DNA of 61,418 nt from Trichoplax sp. H2 (taxonomy: Eukaryota > Placozoa > Uniplacotomia > Trichoplacea), in assembly GCA_003344405.1 (NCBI GenBank), contig NOWV01000292.1:1-61418 (forward strand). Direction: 5' to 3'. Of this stretch, positions 1 to 19,300 are shown piece after piece (the stretch's first letter is position 1; each line of letters starts with the position of its first letter). The position numbers were made by a program, and so were the translations under genes. The notes under the pieces were generated by a model. That model worked only from the letters and a program-made list of their open reading frames with translations, did no database searches and was not told the origin of the DNA.

Positions 1-139
1 AAATGAAAGATTGCCATACAGTACGGCATCGTAGCACTGTTCTGATAGCAGCTCATATTACTACATTCATTTCGTGTAATCCCTGCTTGTACAGTCAAGA
101 TGATTCGCATGTCTCATGGCAGTGGCACGAGATATCGAT
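1..139. other. Left edge, no assignable gene
   Basis: A frame on the + strand is open from base 3 to about base 155 and an AATAAA-like string follows near 166, so this could be the tail of a gene entering from the left. No family was recognised and I would not call a gene. Confidence 0.2.
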
Positions 140-460
140 TCATAATATAGTATAAAGTAATATAAAATAAAGTGTCAAAAGTACAACAACAATACGCGAA
201 AGATCACCACCGATGGGTCCACGAATAAAATGTGAATAAAAGGGCAATACAGTACAGTATACAGGCACTGCCGTGGGTTTTATCCATGTTCATTAAAACA
301 TTTGCATCAAATGCTCATCCTATTTTACAGTAGAGCAGAGCAATGGACTGCTAAATCTCTTTCGTAAGCAAGAACTCAATCCCCAATTTTCATTTATACA
401 GAGAAATTGCGATTCAGTAATCGCTATCCCTTGTCGGCTCGGCTCTTCTTTAGCAGCCAT
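140..460 (-). CDS. Candidate two-exon tail-anchored mini-protein, 62 aa
   Basis: Not recognised. Exon 1 (460-400) starts with an ATG reading MAAKEEPSRQG and ends at a GTATAA donor in phase 1. Exon 2 (267-140) follows a GGCAG acceptor and restores the frame to a TGA. The joined product would be 62 residues: a polar N-terminus, a short linker, then a hydrophobic C-terminal stretch of about 20 residues (RIVVVLLTLYFILLYTIL) running to the stop, the layout of a tail-anchored membrane protein. It is divergent from EXOC3 with 305 bp between the start codons. Doubt: the start of exon 2 is partly written in the TACTG/CAGTA repeat found elsewhere in the window, so part of the frame may be chance. Without splicing, exon 1 reads to a stop at 320 (46 aa). 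Confidence 0.33.
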
Positions 461-593
461 ACTAAAATTTAGAGGTTGTCCAAATCACTGAAAATGTCCG
501 CTTATAGTTTGCTTGATTTATTCTATAATTATACCAATCGCTATTGCTTACGTTGGGTTGTTTGATGCATCACATTGTGTAGTTTAAAACCAG

Positions 594-692
594 AGTACAG
601 TACTGCACTGTATAGTACAATATGGACTAGGAATGTGTACAGTGTACAGTGCACAGTAGTCGCTTTAGAATGTACAGTACATTATACTGTAG
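594..692. repeat. TACTG/CAGTA palindromic array, cluster 1
   Basis: A short array of CAGTA and TACTG pentamers in both orientations, giving repeated GTGTACAGTG and ACTGTA words. It ends about 75 bp before the EXOC3 start codon and lies between it and the start of the divergent mini-protein candidate. The words are interrupted, so this is a diffuse cluster and not a clean microsatellite. It may be a promoter element. Confidence 0.7.
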
Positions 693-765
693 CAAACTGG
701 ACTCCAGCCCAGTACTCCTTCGCCTTCAACATTTCAACGTCTCCACTTGCCAGCCCGTCATAAAC

Positions 766-3700
766 ATGGAGCAAACTTCTTCTGAAGCTGCCGAAAACGC
801 TATAAAATATGTAGCCAGTTTACTTAGAGTAAGGAAAGATATTGAATATTGATTCTCGTACTCATATTGAAATAAGTTAATGTACTACATGAACTATCAA
901 TGTTGACAAGCTCTCAGCAATTACAGTAATGCTAAATTCAGTAGCACCCACTAAACACGAACCAGTACATTGATAGACTTATTTTATAACCTTGTTAAAA
1001 CTAGAGGCCCGACGAGCTAGACTTGCTTGATCGTCATTTTAGGACTGCCTTAAGGAAAAAGGTTATTACTACTCTCTTTCATTAATTCGTTATATATCAT
1101 AGAGTAAAGGTGAATTGTAATGATAGCGCATACACAAGATTCGACGTGGCTACAACGACTGCTGGAGCAATCCTTGTATACGTCCTTGTGCTCAAGTTTT
1201 ACATATTCAATGCTTTTTATTATTAATGTCAAGAAATGGGCGTTGATTCTATATTTACAGACAACTTTGGAATCTAGATTAAAAGCTGCTGTGCAAACAC
1301 AATTGGATGATGCCCAGCAAGGATTAGGCACTTTACAAAGGTTTGCAAATAGTAGCTTACCTAACTTTTAGCAGAGATCAACAATATCTAACAATTGTAT
1401 TAACTGCCTTGTTTTCTTTTCAATCTTTTCGCCCTGCAAACACTGCGAATTTCTAAATTACTAAATTAGTACCGTCGATGATGTCCAATCCATTCGCGAT
1501 AGGTATTCATCATTTTCCATACACCGAACAATTTCTCATACTTTCATTTCTTGTGGCGTTTATTGACATATCTTCGATGAAACAGTAGTACTCAAATGAT
1601 AATAATTGCGCTATTTATCAGCTTTTTAGATATTGATAACTTATATGGCAAGTGCATAGCAGTTGACAGCAAATTAATCGATATCAAATTGATAACCAGC
1701 CAACATTTGCAGGTGAATGAACTTCCTTTTTAATATGGCAAGACTGAACTTACTATAATACTTTACTACATAAGCTAGCGACTTGGGACAGGATATAAAT
1801 CATATCGATCTATCTTTGCTCCATAAAGTTCGATATTCCTAATATAAATCGATCTCAATGATAATATAAACACATGTATTGGATGGCATTGATCATACCG
1901 TATGTTAAATTTTAGTTATCGGCTGCCAAAGATCATCTCAATTATATTTTTGCATTGCCGGAAAGTATTGAAAGAACACAGGCGCTTATTAACGATGGCC
2001 GACTACTAGAAGCTCACAAGAGGTCTGCCCTTATAATATATAATTATTACACAATATTTTTAGAACGCAACTTCGTGCGTCATTCTAATATCATGAACTG
2101 ATTATATGCATCTTCATATATATTTTCTACTGTACTTTATTGATCATGTTAACCTATAGACTAGTAGAACTTGAGAGAGCTAGAGATGAACTTCTGTTTG
2201 AAGTTCATAAGTTACCAGAGCATACCGAGCTAGATAAACAAGTAAGTGATTTCACAATTAAAGTTTCTACACAATTACCATTTTTGTAAGGGATAGTATT
2301 TAGAGATAACATTTTCATATTACATTTACTTCTCCTAATTAAAATTTAACAGATACTTGAAAGCAATCATGAATTCGATATTGTATTGTCTTATATTTCG
2401 AATAGATCATGCCAATTAAAACTTAATTTCTTTACGTAGGTAATAATGGATTATTTTTCTAAAATTGCTCCCTTATCGGTAAGAATATCCTATCCAAAAT
2501 TTTTTATATTGTCATATCATTGAGTCGTGTAGAATATACTTATAATCGGTACTATTTATCAGACCAAACTGTCAAAACAACTATGGGTCGTTTTACAAAG
2601 AGCATTAAATATTGTAAGAACTGAATCTGCTCTTCTAGTAACAGCGTTACGCATTATTGAACGAGAAGAAAGGTAACAAATGATCATAATATTAGCATAA
2701 TAACTTATAAACTAAAGATAGCATGTTTCAAATCGTTATTATTATATTATACAGTATGCAATTTCGTATATAATTAGTTACTTAAATTAATTTTTGCATT
2801 ATGCAAAGTGAAAGTATCCCATAATATCAAATTAGATCTGACAGAAAAGCTGTTGAAAAGGAAAAGGATAGTGGATTCTGTCCTCCTGATAGACCAAAGT
2901 GTTATCGAAAGAAAGCTCTTGAAGTTTTAGAAAAATCCGTACGGGACAGGTCTATAAATATCTCTAAAATTTTACTATCTAGTTGCTACAGATCAAATAA
3001 TTTCTTAAAATTGAAATCTATATTTGCAATTGAAGGTTTGAATTTCATCAAGCTGAAATGAGGGAAGAAAATAGTACCTGGCTTATAAAATTTCTCGAAC
3101 AAACAAGAAAATCTATGATCGAAGATCTTATCGTTGTTAAGGTAAATACAGTAATTAAGTTTATCGATAATGTCATCATGTAGAGCTTTTCTTCTTTGTA
3201 AATTTTATCGAAATTTTCATAACTTAATTGTACGGATTTCTCTAGAAATATTGCATTCCAGCTTTTCCAGCTTCATATAACATTCTCCAGTTATATGTTA
3301 AACTCTACCACAATGAGCTGTCATCAACGGTGACTTAACATCGACTTTTGATTTACTGCAATAATAGCTAAAAATTGCTGATTTTACATGTTGCCTTCAA
3401 TAGCTAAATTCCTTATCTCATGAGCAATTAAAAGCCAATGATATTGCTAGCTTGCTGACATGGAGCAAAAAGTATAGGTAATACCAAACGCACGTCGACA
3501 TCAATCTTACTTGTAATTTATTAGTGGCTGCACTGTTAATGGTGTATTTTACGTCATTTGTATTAGCGGAGCTGAATTCATGATGCACCCATCGTTAGAA
3601 ATAGATGTGTCTCACCTTGGACCCTTGATAAATTCCATGGCAGAAGACGTCTTATTAAAGAAGTAAATCATAAAGCAGTTTAATAGATTCTTAGGATATA

Positions 3701-6284
3701 CATTTGCCATTAACTTTTAATCCTGTTTACTTTGCTTTATTATCATATAAGATATACTTCAACAATGCGAGCAAATATAAAGGAATGGATGTCAAATCTG
3801 TTAAAAGCAGATATGAAAGTTCGTTGAGAACACGTCTATTTGGATGCTACATTATTGTGATCGGATGGGTTACTGATCTTTGTGAAATATTTTTACTATC
3901 AGGACTGGACTAGTTCAAAGATGCCAATCTCTGATGCAGAAAACTGTTTACAAACAACATTACCGATCGATTTATATCAGATGTTAGACCAAAACGTTCG
4001 TAATGTATTATCCAAAGAAAATAATATTAAGAGTCTCTCCATAGTATATCTACACCATCGTTTTAATTCTTCATTAAATTTATAATAGTTGTCTGTTGCC
4101 TCTGTTCCTGGACAAAATGTAAAGCTTAAGGTATAAAAATTGCATAAATTTATTGACTACACTTTGCTACAGACTACTAGAGGAAACCTAAGGGTTTCTT
4201 CTAGTAGTCCATACTTTGACCTGATTAGTTACAGTTCATTTTGATCAAAAATAGGCTCTCCATGTATGCATGTTAGAATCCAGCACCTTTTTGTACGATT
4301 ATCGAGGTAAATTGTACTATGATAGTGTTAGGTGCATCGTGATAATAACACAAGATTATGATTTTGGCTTCAGCTGCGGTAAATAATTACCGCGATAGGC
4401 ATATGGAAGAAAGAACGGAACCACCAAACTATGTATATTATATGGTATGTTCACTTATACATTTACTGGCAGCATGATGGTAACTTAGCTAGTATACTAG
4501 TCGATGTATATATTATACAGTAGTTAGATGCCACCAACTAAGTAGAACCTTAAAATCTTCCAGATCTCTATCGTCAATAATTGTAACATCATTGATACTC
4601 TAAGCGATGGTTTACTGGTGAGATTTTCTATTCTTATATAATATTGCTAAGCTTTTTGTTCCTCTGTACTATAAATTTTATTTCACACTACTGTATAATT
4701 TTAATGAAATCTTATCATAGGAAAGAGTGAATGATGAATTTGGTAAGGGTTGGCATTCAAGCGATACTGAGACGCTTAAGCTTTTCGATACCAATAAGGA
4801 CTTACTTTTTAGACTCTCACTCTTAACGTAAGAATGCATGTTTTAGTTATGTATTTGAAAATACTATTTAGGCGACCAGTGTAAATTATGCTTATAATTT
4901 AGAAACTTATTGTATACCATGATATCATGACTTTAGAATCGATTATTTGATTGATGAAGTTTTTTACGATCTGGAGAGCCATTTTAACGGGTTGTTAACA
5001 AGAAAATGGTAAGTCTTCTTATTGGTTGATTTCTGTTCCATATGGGATCTTTACTGCGAAAGTAATAACTGCGGATTTCATTAGGTTAACTTCATCAACG
5101 GCAATGGATACAATCATAGTAACAATTGAAGATTATGGTGCCGATTTTAAATATCTACGAAAAATGTAGTTAAAGTCTTTCAGAGACAACAAATTTTTCT
5201 TCAGTATTTTTATGCTTCTATTAAATATCAATGTAAAAATAACGTTTACTTTCGAAATAAATTGTGAATATGAACTAGGTATTATAATCAATTAATGGCA
5301 AGAATGGTGAAAAGGCTGATAAAAGAATACGTCACTGCAATTGTTCACAAGTTTGTGCTTAGCAGTACAAGACAAAATGAGTCATTTAACCTAAACTGCG
5401 ATACTTAAATGATGCTGTGATATATCGACAAAAATTTTTTAATAGTTTTTCATATTTTAATTTATAAAGGAGAATAGTGTTTAAGCAGTATGATGAAAGA
5501 AGGCAAGGTGCGGAAAAAATTGGAAAGGAAGCAAATGATATCGAGCGATTATTTACGAAATCTTTATCCGATTCGAATGTATGGTTTGCAATTATTCTTA
5601 AAATTGTAATACACTATTATATAGTGTCTAATAGTAAAAATTTATTTATATGGAGGATTCATATACAGTATAAGTATACTAATGAGTATAGCATGATAAA
5701 ATATTGTCGACAGTTAAGCTAGTTTCCGTTTCTAATTTTGGAAATATATAGGATTTTTGTTGGAAGGTGTTACATTCCCTTGCCGATGTTATTAAACTAA
5801 AGGATACTACAATGCTATGCCTAGAAATTAGGGTAAATTATATAATTGCTGAGATTTTAATACCGACAACCTGAATTATAAGCAATGGTAGAATTTGAAT
5901 ATAATCTCATAAGCGTATGAGTATAGTAGTACTAGTTGGCTTCGCGCTTGGACTCTACTTATTTATGTGCTACTAATTTCTACTTTTTAGGGATTAGTAA
6001 TGTCCTTTCCTGACATTAGAACTGAACATATCCAAGCATTATTAGCACTCCGTGGTGATCTAAAAAATAGTGATATCAAACAGGTTAGGCAAAACAGTAT
6101 GCTTGAAGTCATTTTTCTGTTCGACCATTTAGCCGTAATCCTAATGTTTATTTTAATTTGTTTACTACTCACAACATAGATTATCCAAGATTCCGACCTT
6201 GACAGTCGCGGTTCTACTAATACAGGAGAGACTGGAATCTTTAAAGATATAGTAGTGCCAAGTTTATCGTTATTTGGCAAATAA
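766..6284 (+). CDS. EXOC3: Exocyst complex component 3 (Sec6), 27 exons
   Basis: Subunit of the octameric exocyst, which tethers secretory vesicles to the plasma membrane. Exons read from splice sites and phase: 766-828, 1005-1061, 1261-1340, 1470-1502, 1622-1712, 1916-2022, 2160-2241, 2440-2478, 2563-2672, 2836-2949, 3036-3141, 3246-3329, 3404-3477, 3567-3662, 3752-3818, 3903-4043, 4089-4130, 4355-4444, 4564-4617, 4721-4827, 4937-5008, 5085-5165, 5279-5350, 5470-5578, 5752-5832, 5991-6083, 6180-6284. The joined frame is 749 codons plus stop, close to the vertebrate length of about 750. Sec6 landmarks are ESRLKAAVQTQLD, LRIIEREER, EDLIVVKKYCIPAFP, QTTLP and, at the end, ALLALRGDL and FKDIVVPSL. 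Exons 17-18 are the least certain: phase and length fit but similarity is weak. The first intron precedes a 57-nt exon reading RPDELD. An AATAAA at 6490 may be the polyadenylation signal. A TA-flanked hairpin sits in intron 17. Confidence 0.95.
4170..4211. mobile_element. TA-flanked foldback micro-element
   Basis: A 42-bp near-perfect hairpin inside an EXOC3 intron. The arm reads AGACTACTAGAGGAAACC, the loop is TAAG, and the returning arm is its complement with about two mismatches inside the stem. The dinucleotide TA flanks both sides (4168-4169 and 4212-4213). The end sequence GACTACTA matches the terminal repeat of the MITE at 39542-39843. It looks like a MITE reduced to its two fused ends, but could be an unrelated RNA hairpin. 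Confidence 0.5.
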
Positions 6285-7226
6285 ATGAACTTAATCCCAT
6301 CCACATTCAGTAACACCGTATTTGATTAATATGTTCTAGACACAAGATACCCTCCTCCAGATTACATATTTGATGGAGATTACTACAATTTTTATTGACT
6401 ATCAAATAATCATGTACATTATATTCATTTAACCGTTTTACAAGTTGATTTATATAACCGCTGTACATATGCCACAGGTTTGCTTATTAAATAAATGTGC
6501 ACAGTTATTACAAAAAAATAGTATTAAGTTTCATTCAAAATGATAACTTCTGGAACAAGAAATTTTAGTACAAAATATCTAAAACGATTGAGAATATAGC
6601 AACAAGAACAACTTATTCCAAATATAGATTCTGAAGTTACATGGATACTGCAGGATACTTTAAGCCGATGATACAATCCTGAATTTTTTATCATTTTTAC
6701 TTCCTAGCAATATCATTCAATTGTTGGTCTTTATAGAGAAAATATCTTACATAGATGTTTAGCTATTAACAACATATAACATACGTACATCCTATAGTAT
6801 ATAACAAACTTCAGAGCAATTAAAAGCAATGCATGTTATCTAATATAGTCCAGCAGAGTGTACGACGTATAATACTCGTATATGAAAATTTATTGATGGT
6901 ATTCTGTCATTAATACCTTATTATTGAGCAAGTTCTTCAAGCCGCTAAGCGCAATATCAGTGCATCCTGTATGAATACCGCATCTTTTCACTATACTTAT
7001 AACTACGTAAAGGTCAGCCTAAGTGCTTATAATTATTTACTGCATATTTAGCCGAGAACTACATAATAATATTTACCAAGTATTTCAATTTCAATTTAAA
7101 TACTTTAATTCTCAATAATCGCTAACATACCTTTCCATTAACTAAAATAGAAGCGCTTAAAACAACTATCTACTTTTCGAAGTTAGTAATGTAATATTCG
7201 CATAATAATAATTATTTTGTCATTGT
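6285..7226. other. Intergenic, convergent 3' ends of EXOC3 and the TPX2-like gene
   Basis: AT-rich sequence with a likely EXOC3 poly(A) signal near 6490. I see no coding potential beyond chance frames. Confidence 0.6.
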
Positions 7227-8623
7227 CTATAGTCTTCTGCCATTGATATCATATTTGTATTTGGTAGCTGCTACCTTGGCATTATGCTTCCTGATAAGCT
7301 TAATCAGATCAGGGTCATTTTCAATGGTTACCGATCTCCTTGGTTTCGTAGAAATACTTTTGGAAGGCTTATCAGTAGACTAGATGATAAGAAGCAAGAA
7401 TAGCAGTTAAACATGTGGTACAGTATGACTGGCAGAATAGATACGTAAACATAAATTTTATTTACTGATCGAGTATAAGATATTTTAAATACGGCATTAA
7501 TGTGTAAATTATTGAGTTTAGCATATTTCTTCTAACCTTAGATATACTCGTTTTCTTTATTGAGGATCTTAAATCGGCATTTTTAACATTTCCTTTAGTG
7601 CTAACGCATTTTGATCTCAAGGCCATTGTAGGTACAGATGCTTTTTCACAATTAGACATTCGCACGCTAGAAAGGGGTGACGATTTACAGGTAGAAAAGA
7701 TGTTAAAGCGTGTAGATCGACGAGATTCCTTTTTATAAATGCTAGCTTGTTTAGCTGTTAAAGGAGAATTGCCTTGAGTATCGCTTTTTTTGAAAGTAAG
7801 ACTCGGCTTGACTACTCTAGCTGGCGGTGAATTCGTGGAGGAGGCATCGATTTCTAAAGAATTCAATTTCTTTGCTAAGAAAGGTGATCGACGTGGTGTA
7901 GTAGAATCCGACAGCACAGGATGAACTGGCTTTTCCATGTTATCGGTGGTAGTTACGTGATCTTGCTGTTGAAGTAACTTGTCGGTAAGTATAGAATTAG
8001 ATTTTAACGTTGCTGCTTGACAACTTTGTTCAGATGCTATTTCTGTCAACAGTCGTTGATTTTTTTCCATTCTATTTGTGACAGTAAATCTATTCATTTT
8101 CTGTTTTTGCTTTAAAACTAATCGACTTATTGGACTGTGGCAATAAATACTGCGCCGCTTCCCCTTTTTGCTCTTGTTGTTTTTACTTTCTGGTGATTGA
8201 GGCTTTTCGTGTGATGGATGTGCTATAGAAAACCATTCGGAAGTGTCCCTGATATCGTGCAGTAAAATACGTGTAAATAAAGGCAATAGAATAATAGACA
8301 AATTCTAAACTGTTATATCTGCTAACAGTAAGTTATAACCAATCTGTATGGTAGTTTATCGCAGGTAGTAATATTACAATACAGGAAGCATATCAGATAT
8401 ACAAGATCAGTTAGTGATATACATACAACAAGTATAAGAAGTTCAGAAGGTAATGCTGTACCAATGTCATACTTTACGTATTCTACTTTTTATTTTCACC
8501 TTGTTGGTGACTCAGCAACCTGTTGTAACCTTTATCATTACAAGAGACTTACAAATCATCTTCCTCCTTCCAATCATTAAGATCAGCCCACTGAGGAGCA
8601 TCAAACTCGTAATCATATTCCAT
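7227..8623 (-). CDS. Short TPX2-like Aurora-A-binding protein, 3 exons
   Basis: Exons 8623-8553, 8248-7537 and 7379-7227 join in frame to 311 residues. Exon 1 encodes MEYDYEFDAPQWADL, and exon 2 completes a codon and continues DTSEWFSIAHP. This Y-x-[YF]-D-A-P followed about 20 residues later by W-F is the N-terminal Aurora-A-activating motif of TPX2 (YSYDAP...SWF in vertebrates). The remainder is basic and Ser/Lys-rich, probably disordered, with several S/T-P sites. The C-terminus (PRRSVTIENDPDLIKLIRKH) was not recognised. Known role of the family: binding and activating Aurora A and promoting spindle microtubule nucleation. At 311 residues it is far shorter than vertebrate TPX2 (about 750) and I see none of the repeated C-terminal TPX2 blocks, so it resembles short forms such as nematode TPXL-1. 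The start codon is set by the motif. It is divergent from PRPF6, with 851 bp between start codons. The family call rests mainly on the first 30 residues. Confidence 0.6.
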
Positions 8624-9058
8624 CTTAGATGGAAAAGATGGTGAGTGATGGGACATTGATGTTGCGTCCAGTGCTTAATAAGTCTATCTAGTCAACAATC
8701 AGCTTGTCATACAAAATGGCCAACGTCTATGACTTGTGCAGTTTTTTCGTATGCTGTAGCACGTCTGGTGCTGTTGATGATTTACATGCCAATATCGAAA
8801 TGAATCAACATCAAAGTCGATGAAAATAAACTTATGATGACAACTTGGCTAGCAGCGTTTTTAAAATTCACCACGAATAACAATCTTGATTTCAAAATTA
8901 ATCAATCTTCAATCTTTTAGGCATCTATGCTGCAACTTTGCCGCCGATGCCAAGAATGCTATAGTCTATTTCCCCTCAACAAGAATTAGTTTTGCAGCTT
9001 CTTCCTTTTGCCTAAAATGGAGATGCAGCGGTTGATTTCAAATTTGGCCAGACGATAT

Positions 9059-9282
9059 TGTACAGTACCACGGTACAGTACTGGAAATGCAGAGTACAGC
9101 GTACTGTACACTGTACAGTACTGATAACTACTCAGTACTGTACAGTACTGTACATGAGGGTACAGTGTACAATGCAGAGGTCTACAATACGCTGTACTGT
9201 ACACTGTAGCCCGTAGTCAGTGCAGTACAGTGTACAGTGTACAGTACGTAGACTATTACCAGTGTTATGTACTGTACGCTGT
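9059..9282. repeat. TACTG/CAGTA palindromic array, cluster 2
   Basis: A dense array of CAGTA/TACTG pentamers with orientation flips (GTACAGTACTG, TGTACAGTGTACA). It fills the middle of the shared 5' region between the TPX2-like gene (-) and PRPF6 (+), ending about 190 bp before the PRPF6 start codon. Both strands translate to YSTVQ/YCTVL-like runs, which are repeat artefacts and not protein. Confidence 0.8.
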
Positions 9283-9474
9283 CGAACAGAAAATCCGAGG
9301 AGAAATGACGGATAATGGACTGTTCCATACAGTAGCTAATGGGCAGGATATTTTATTTCGATGATCTTGCATTAACTCAGCCAGTGTATCCAGCCATATT
9401 GAATTATGACGTTGAGACTTCGTCACTCCATTGCTGTACGACGCGACTTCACTCAACGCTAACCCATTGCCAAC

Positions 9475-16370
<6,896 letters not shown>

Positions 16371-19300
16371 GAAAAAGGCAATTGAAATGAGTCCGTACCT
16401 TTACTTGTAATTATAATACTGTATCAAATATTTAATATTTCATTACGTATACATATACGTACGTAGTTAAGTTACAAGATACAGTACCTATCTACTGTAT
16501 AGTTAAGTATGTGGTATTAAAATTATCATTAGTATCTAGCGTACACTTGTGTTTATATTTAGTGTCGTTGTTAAGGTTTGTGCTCTATCAATTTGTTTCT
16601 CATCCATTAGCTACTAATTATCAATATTGACTTATTTCATCATGGCAGTTAGCGTATCGTATTAATGATATCAAGAATAAATACTATATTGTATAGCATA
16701 ATTAAACCCTCAAACTAAATAAGAGCTAAATATAGTCATTCATGATCTTTTAAATCCACTTAACCATCTTATTGGCTTATTTTTTAAGTTTTTGACAAAG
16801 AATAAATTACATCATCTGATCTTGATTCCGTTGTATGTACTGCTTAATTTATAATTTCACAAACTTTCTCATTAAGAGTAAAATTGCAAGTGTGATATGC
16901 TGGCGAAGAAGCCAAAAGGCCTGACCTCGAAAAAGTATCGATGGAGAAGCTTCAGTGATATCTCCTTAAATTTACTTTAGATCGGGAAATAGTTATCATA
17001 AGCACTGCTTAGATACGGGGAAGCTTACATGTTACCTTCTTAAATTTACTTCAGATAAGGAAATGGTTATTTCAAGTACTGGGCAGTCACTGACGATTAG
17101 CAATAATTTTTAATTAGTTTCGAATGACATTGTATCCTAGTAGATTATGAAGGCTTAATTATTATAATCCATTCAAGACTTGACAAAACCAGACGGAGTT
17201 GTTTATCAAGATTTGACCGGATATATTGCGTTAATGACTGCTAATTAAAATGTCTGGCTAACTCATCAATGTAATTGGCGTCTGATTATATCAAATCTAT
17301 AGTTGATGATGAGCAGCAATCATTGTCTCAAGCTATATTTTACTACGCATAATATAATATCCATTATAAAGTTTTCACTGTAAAACTTATTAAATTATTG
17401 ATCCAGCGATCAAGGGTAAGATATACGAGTACTAGTAACCTGTTCAAACAACCGATATCAAGCAGCCTGATGACAATTTTACATCCAGGGCTGCTAGTCA
17501 ATCGTTGGAAAGTATACTGCTAATTAGTTATTTGCTATGGACAAATTACGGGAAAATATGCTAACAAATTGATACTGCATCTTGTTTCGAAAACGACTTG
17601 GTCACGACAAAGGACCTCGTCCCCTATTGTTCCTTCTTTTATCTTGCCAATCAACTTTTTAATAGAATGAGTAACGCTTTCCGCGATCCTGATATATAAC
17701 GTTATAGAAAATAGATTTTAGCATTAGCACTTTACAAAAGTAAAAATAACCAGTTATTTATTAGGTATTATACTAATGTCAAACTTATTCTAATTAATAA
17801 GTAATAAATGAGTCTTTTAACATCATTCTATCGTAACCTATTGTATATGCATCATATTATCATGTCTAAAATTCTACATTGCCTTTTTACGTCATACTCA
17901 AAACGAAAATGGCTAGAATATTCTTTGTTGAATAATTGTAAAATTGTAAAAATATTATAAATCTGCCATCTTAACGGTAGTTTATAAATTGAATGATTGA
18001 GCTCATGTGTTTATTGGAATTGTCACATTCGCTTACATTAGATTTATTTAGAGCTTTACTATAATTTACGGTAAATAGTATAAAGGTTCTTCAATACAAT
18101 ATTTATTTGATCAGCTAATATGGATTAAATTAATTATCGACATTAGATATGAATTGATATTCAATGTAGCGTACTAAACGTTCAATTGGCTTATTCACCT
18201 TCAAAATGTGAAATCAGAAAGTAGAATTGCATTATTTCAAGATAAAGATTAGTAAGCAGAAATTAATTATTGATCAATCGTTTCATAAATATTGAATAGC
18301 TTACCCTTCGTATGCCGCCCTTCAAGATTATCGAATACAATGCATTAAGTTACAACATTTAAAATAATAGGCCAGGTATAGAAGACAACTGTGAAATTAT
18401 GCCACATACAAAAGAGCTTTAGAATTCAGCTTCAGCGTATTCTATATCATTTCAGCTAATAATTTATGATCATTAATAATATTACTGGAATCGTTGACTA
18501 AGCTAAGCTTTCATTAGAAGCATCTCCATAGGTAATGTAGTTGAATAGACTTGCTTCCTAGATTTAATCAATTAATGAGAATATTATCAATTGTATGAAA
18601 ATGACCAAAAAAATAAAATCTGTTGATGGACGATTCGATCTTTCATTGCCAAACCATTAATGAAACTTGGGCTGTTATTAGGCTCGATATTAGATGCTGC
18701 TTAATTATTATTTGATAGCATGAAAAAAAACTGCCGGAAAAATAATTAGAGACATCCAGTAGATAGCACAATCATCATTATATGATTTATGAATTGTTTT
18801 TACGCAGTCAAGTCAAAATTAGTTATTAAGCCAACTGTTTGCCTTTAAGTCGATGTAAGATAAAATGTAAACAAACTTATCCTCCTATTTCTGTCTCTTG
18901 GAATTCTATAACAACTTATCAAATCCAAGATAAATATAGAAAGGTTGAGAAATTATTAATTGAAAAGAAAATGATCATTCTATCAAGAACTCTTCTAAGG
19001 TTGAATTTTTTTTTCATTTTCAATTTTTTGACTGAACATTCTTGGAATTAAATATTGACAGTAGATCATTTTTTTCATTTCTCTGAAGAATAACTATTTT
19101 AAGTCCTCAATGATGCGATATACTGTCTTTATTCTAAGCAGCCTATCGTTGAAAGTGTATAAAGGAGAAATATAATTATTATGAGTATCAATATGATTTA
19201 TCCTTAGTGTGGCTAAATCATTAAATAGAGTTGAAAAAGAGGCTGTTTAGGCTATCACGTCTACCGCTTACCATCAATCAAGCGGGTAAAGCGTGCCGAG

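Noticed and set aside
3246-3329. Exocyst gene considered as RINT1 or a COG subunit
   Set aside because: EDLIVVKKYC...FP with LYHNELSS and the C-terminal ALLALRGDL follow EXOC3/Sec6 in order and length.
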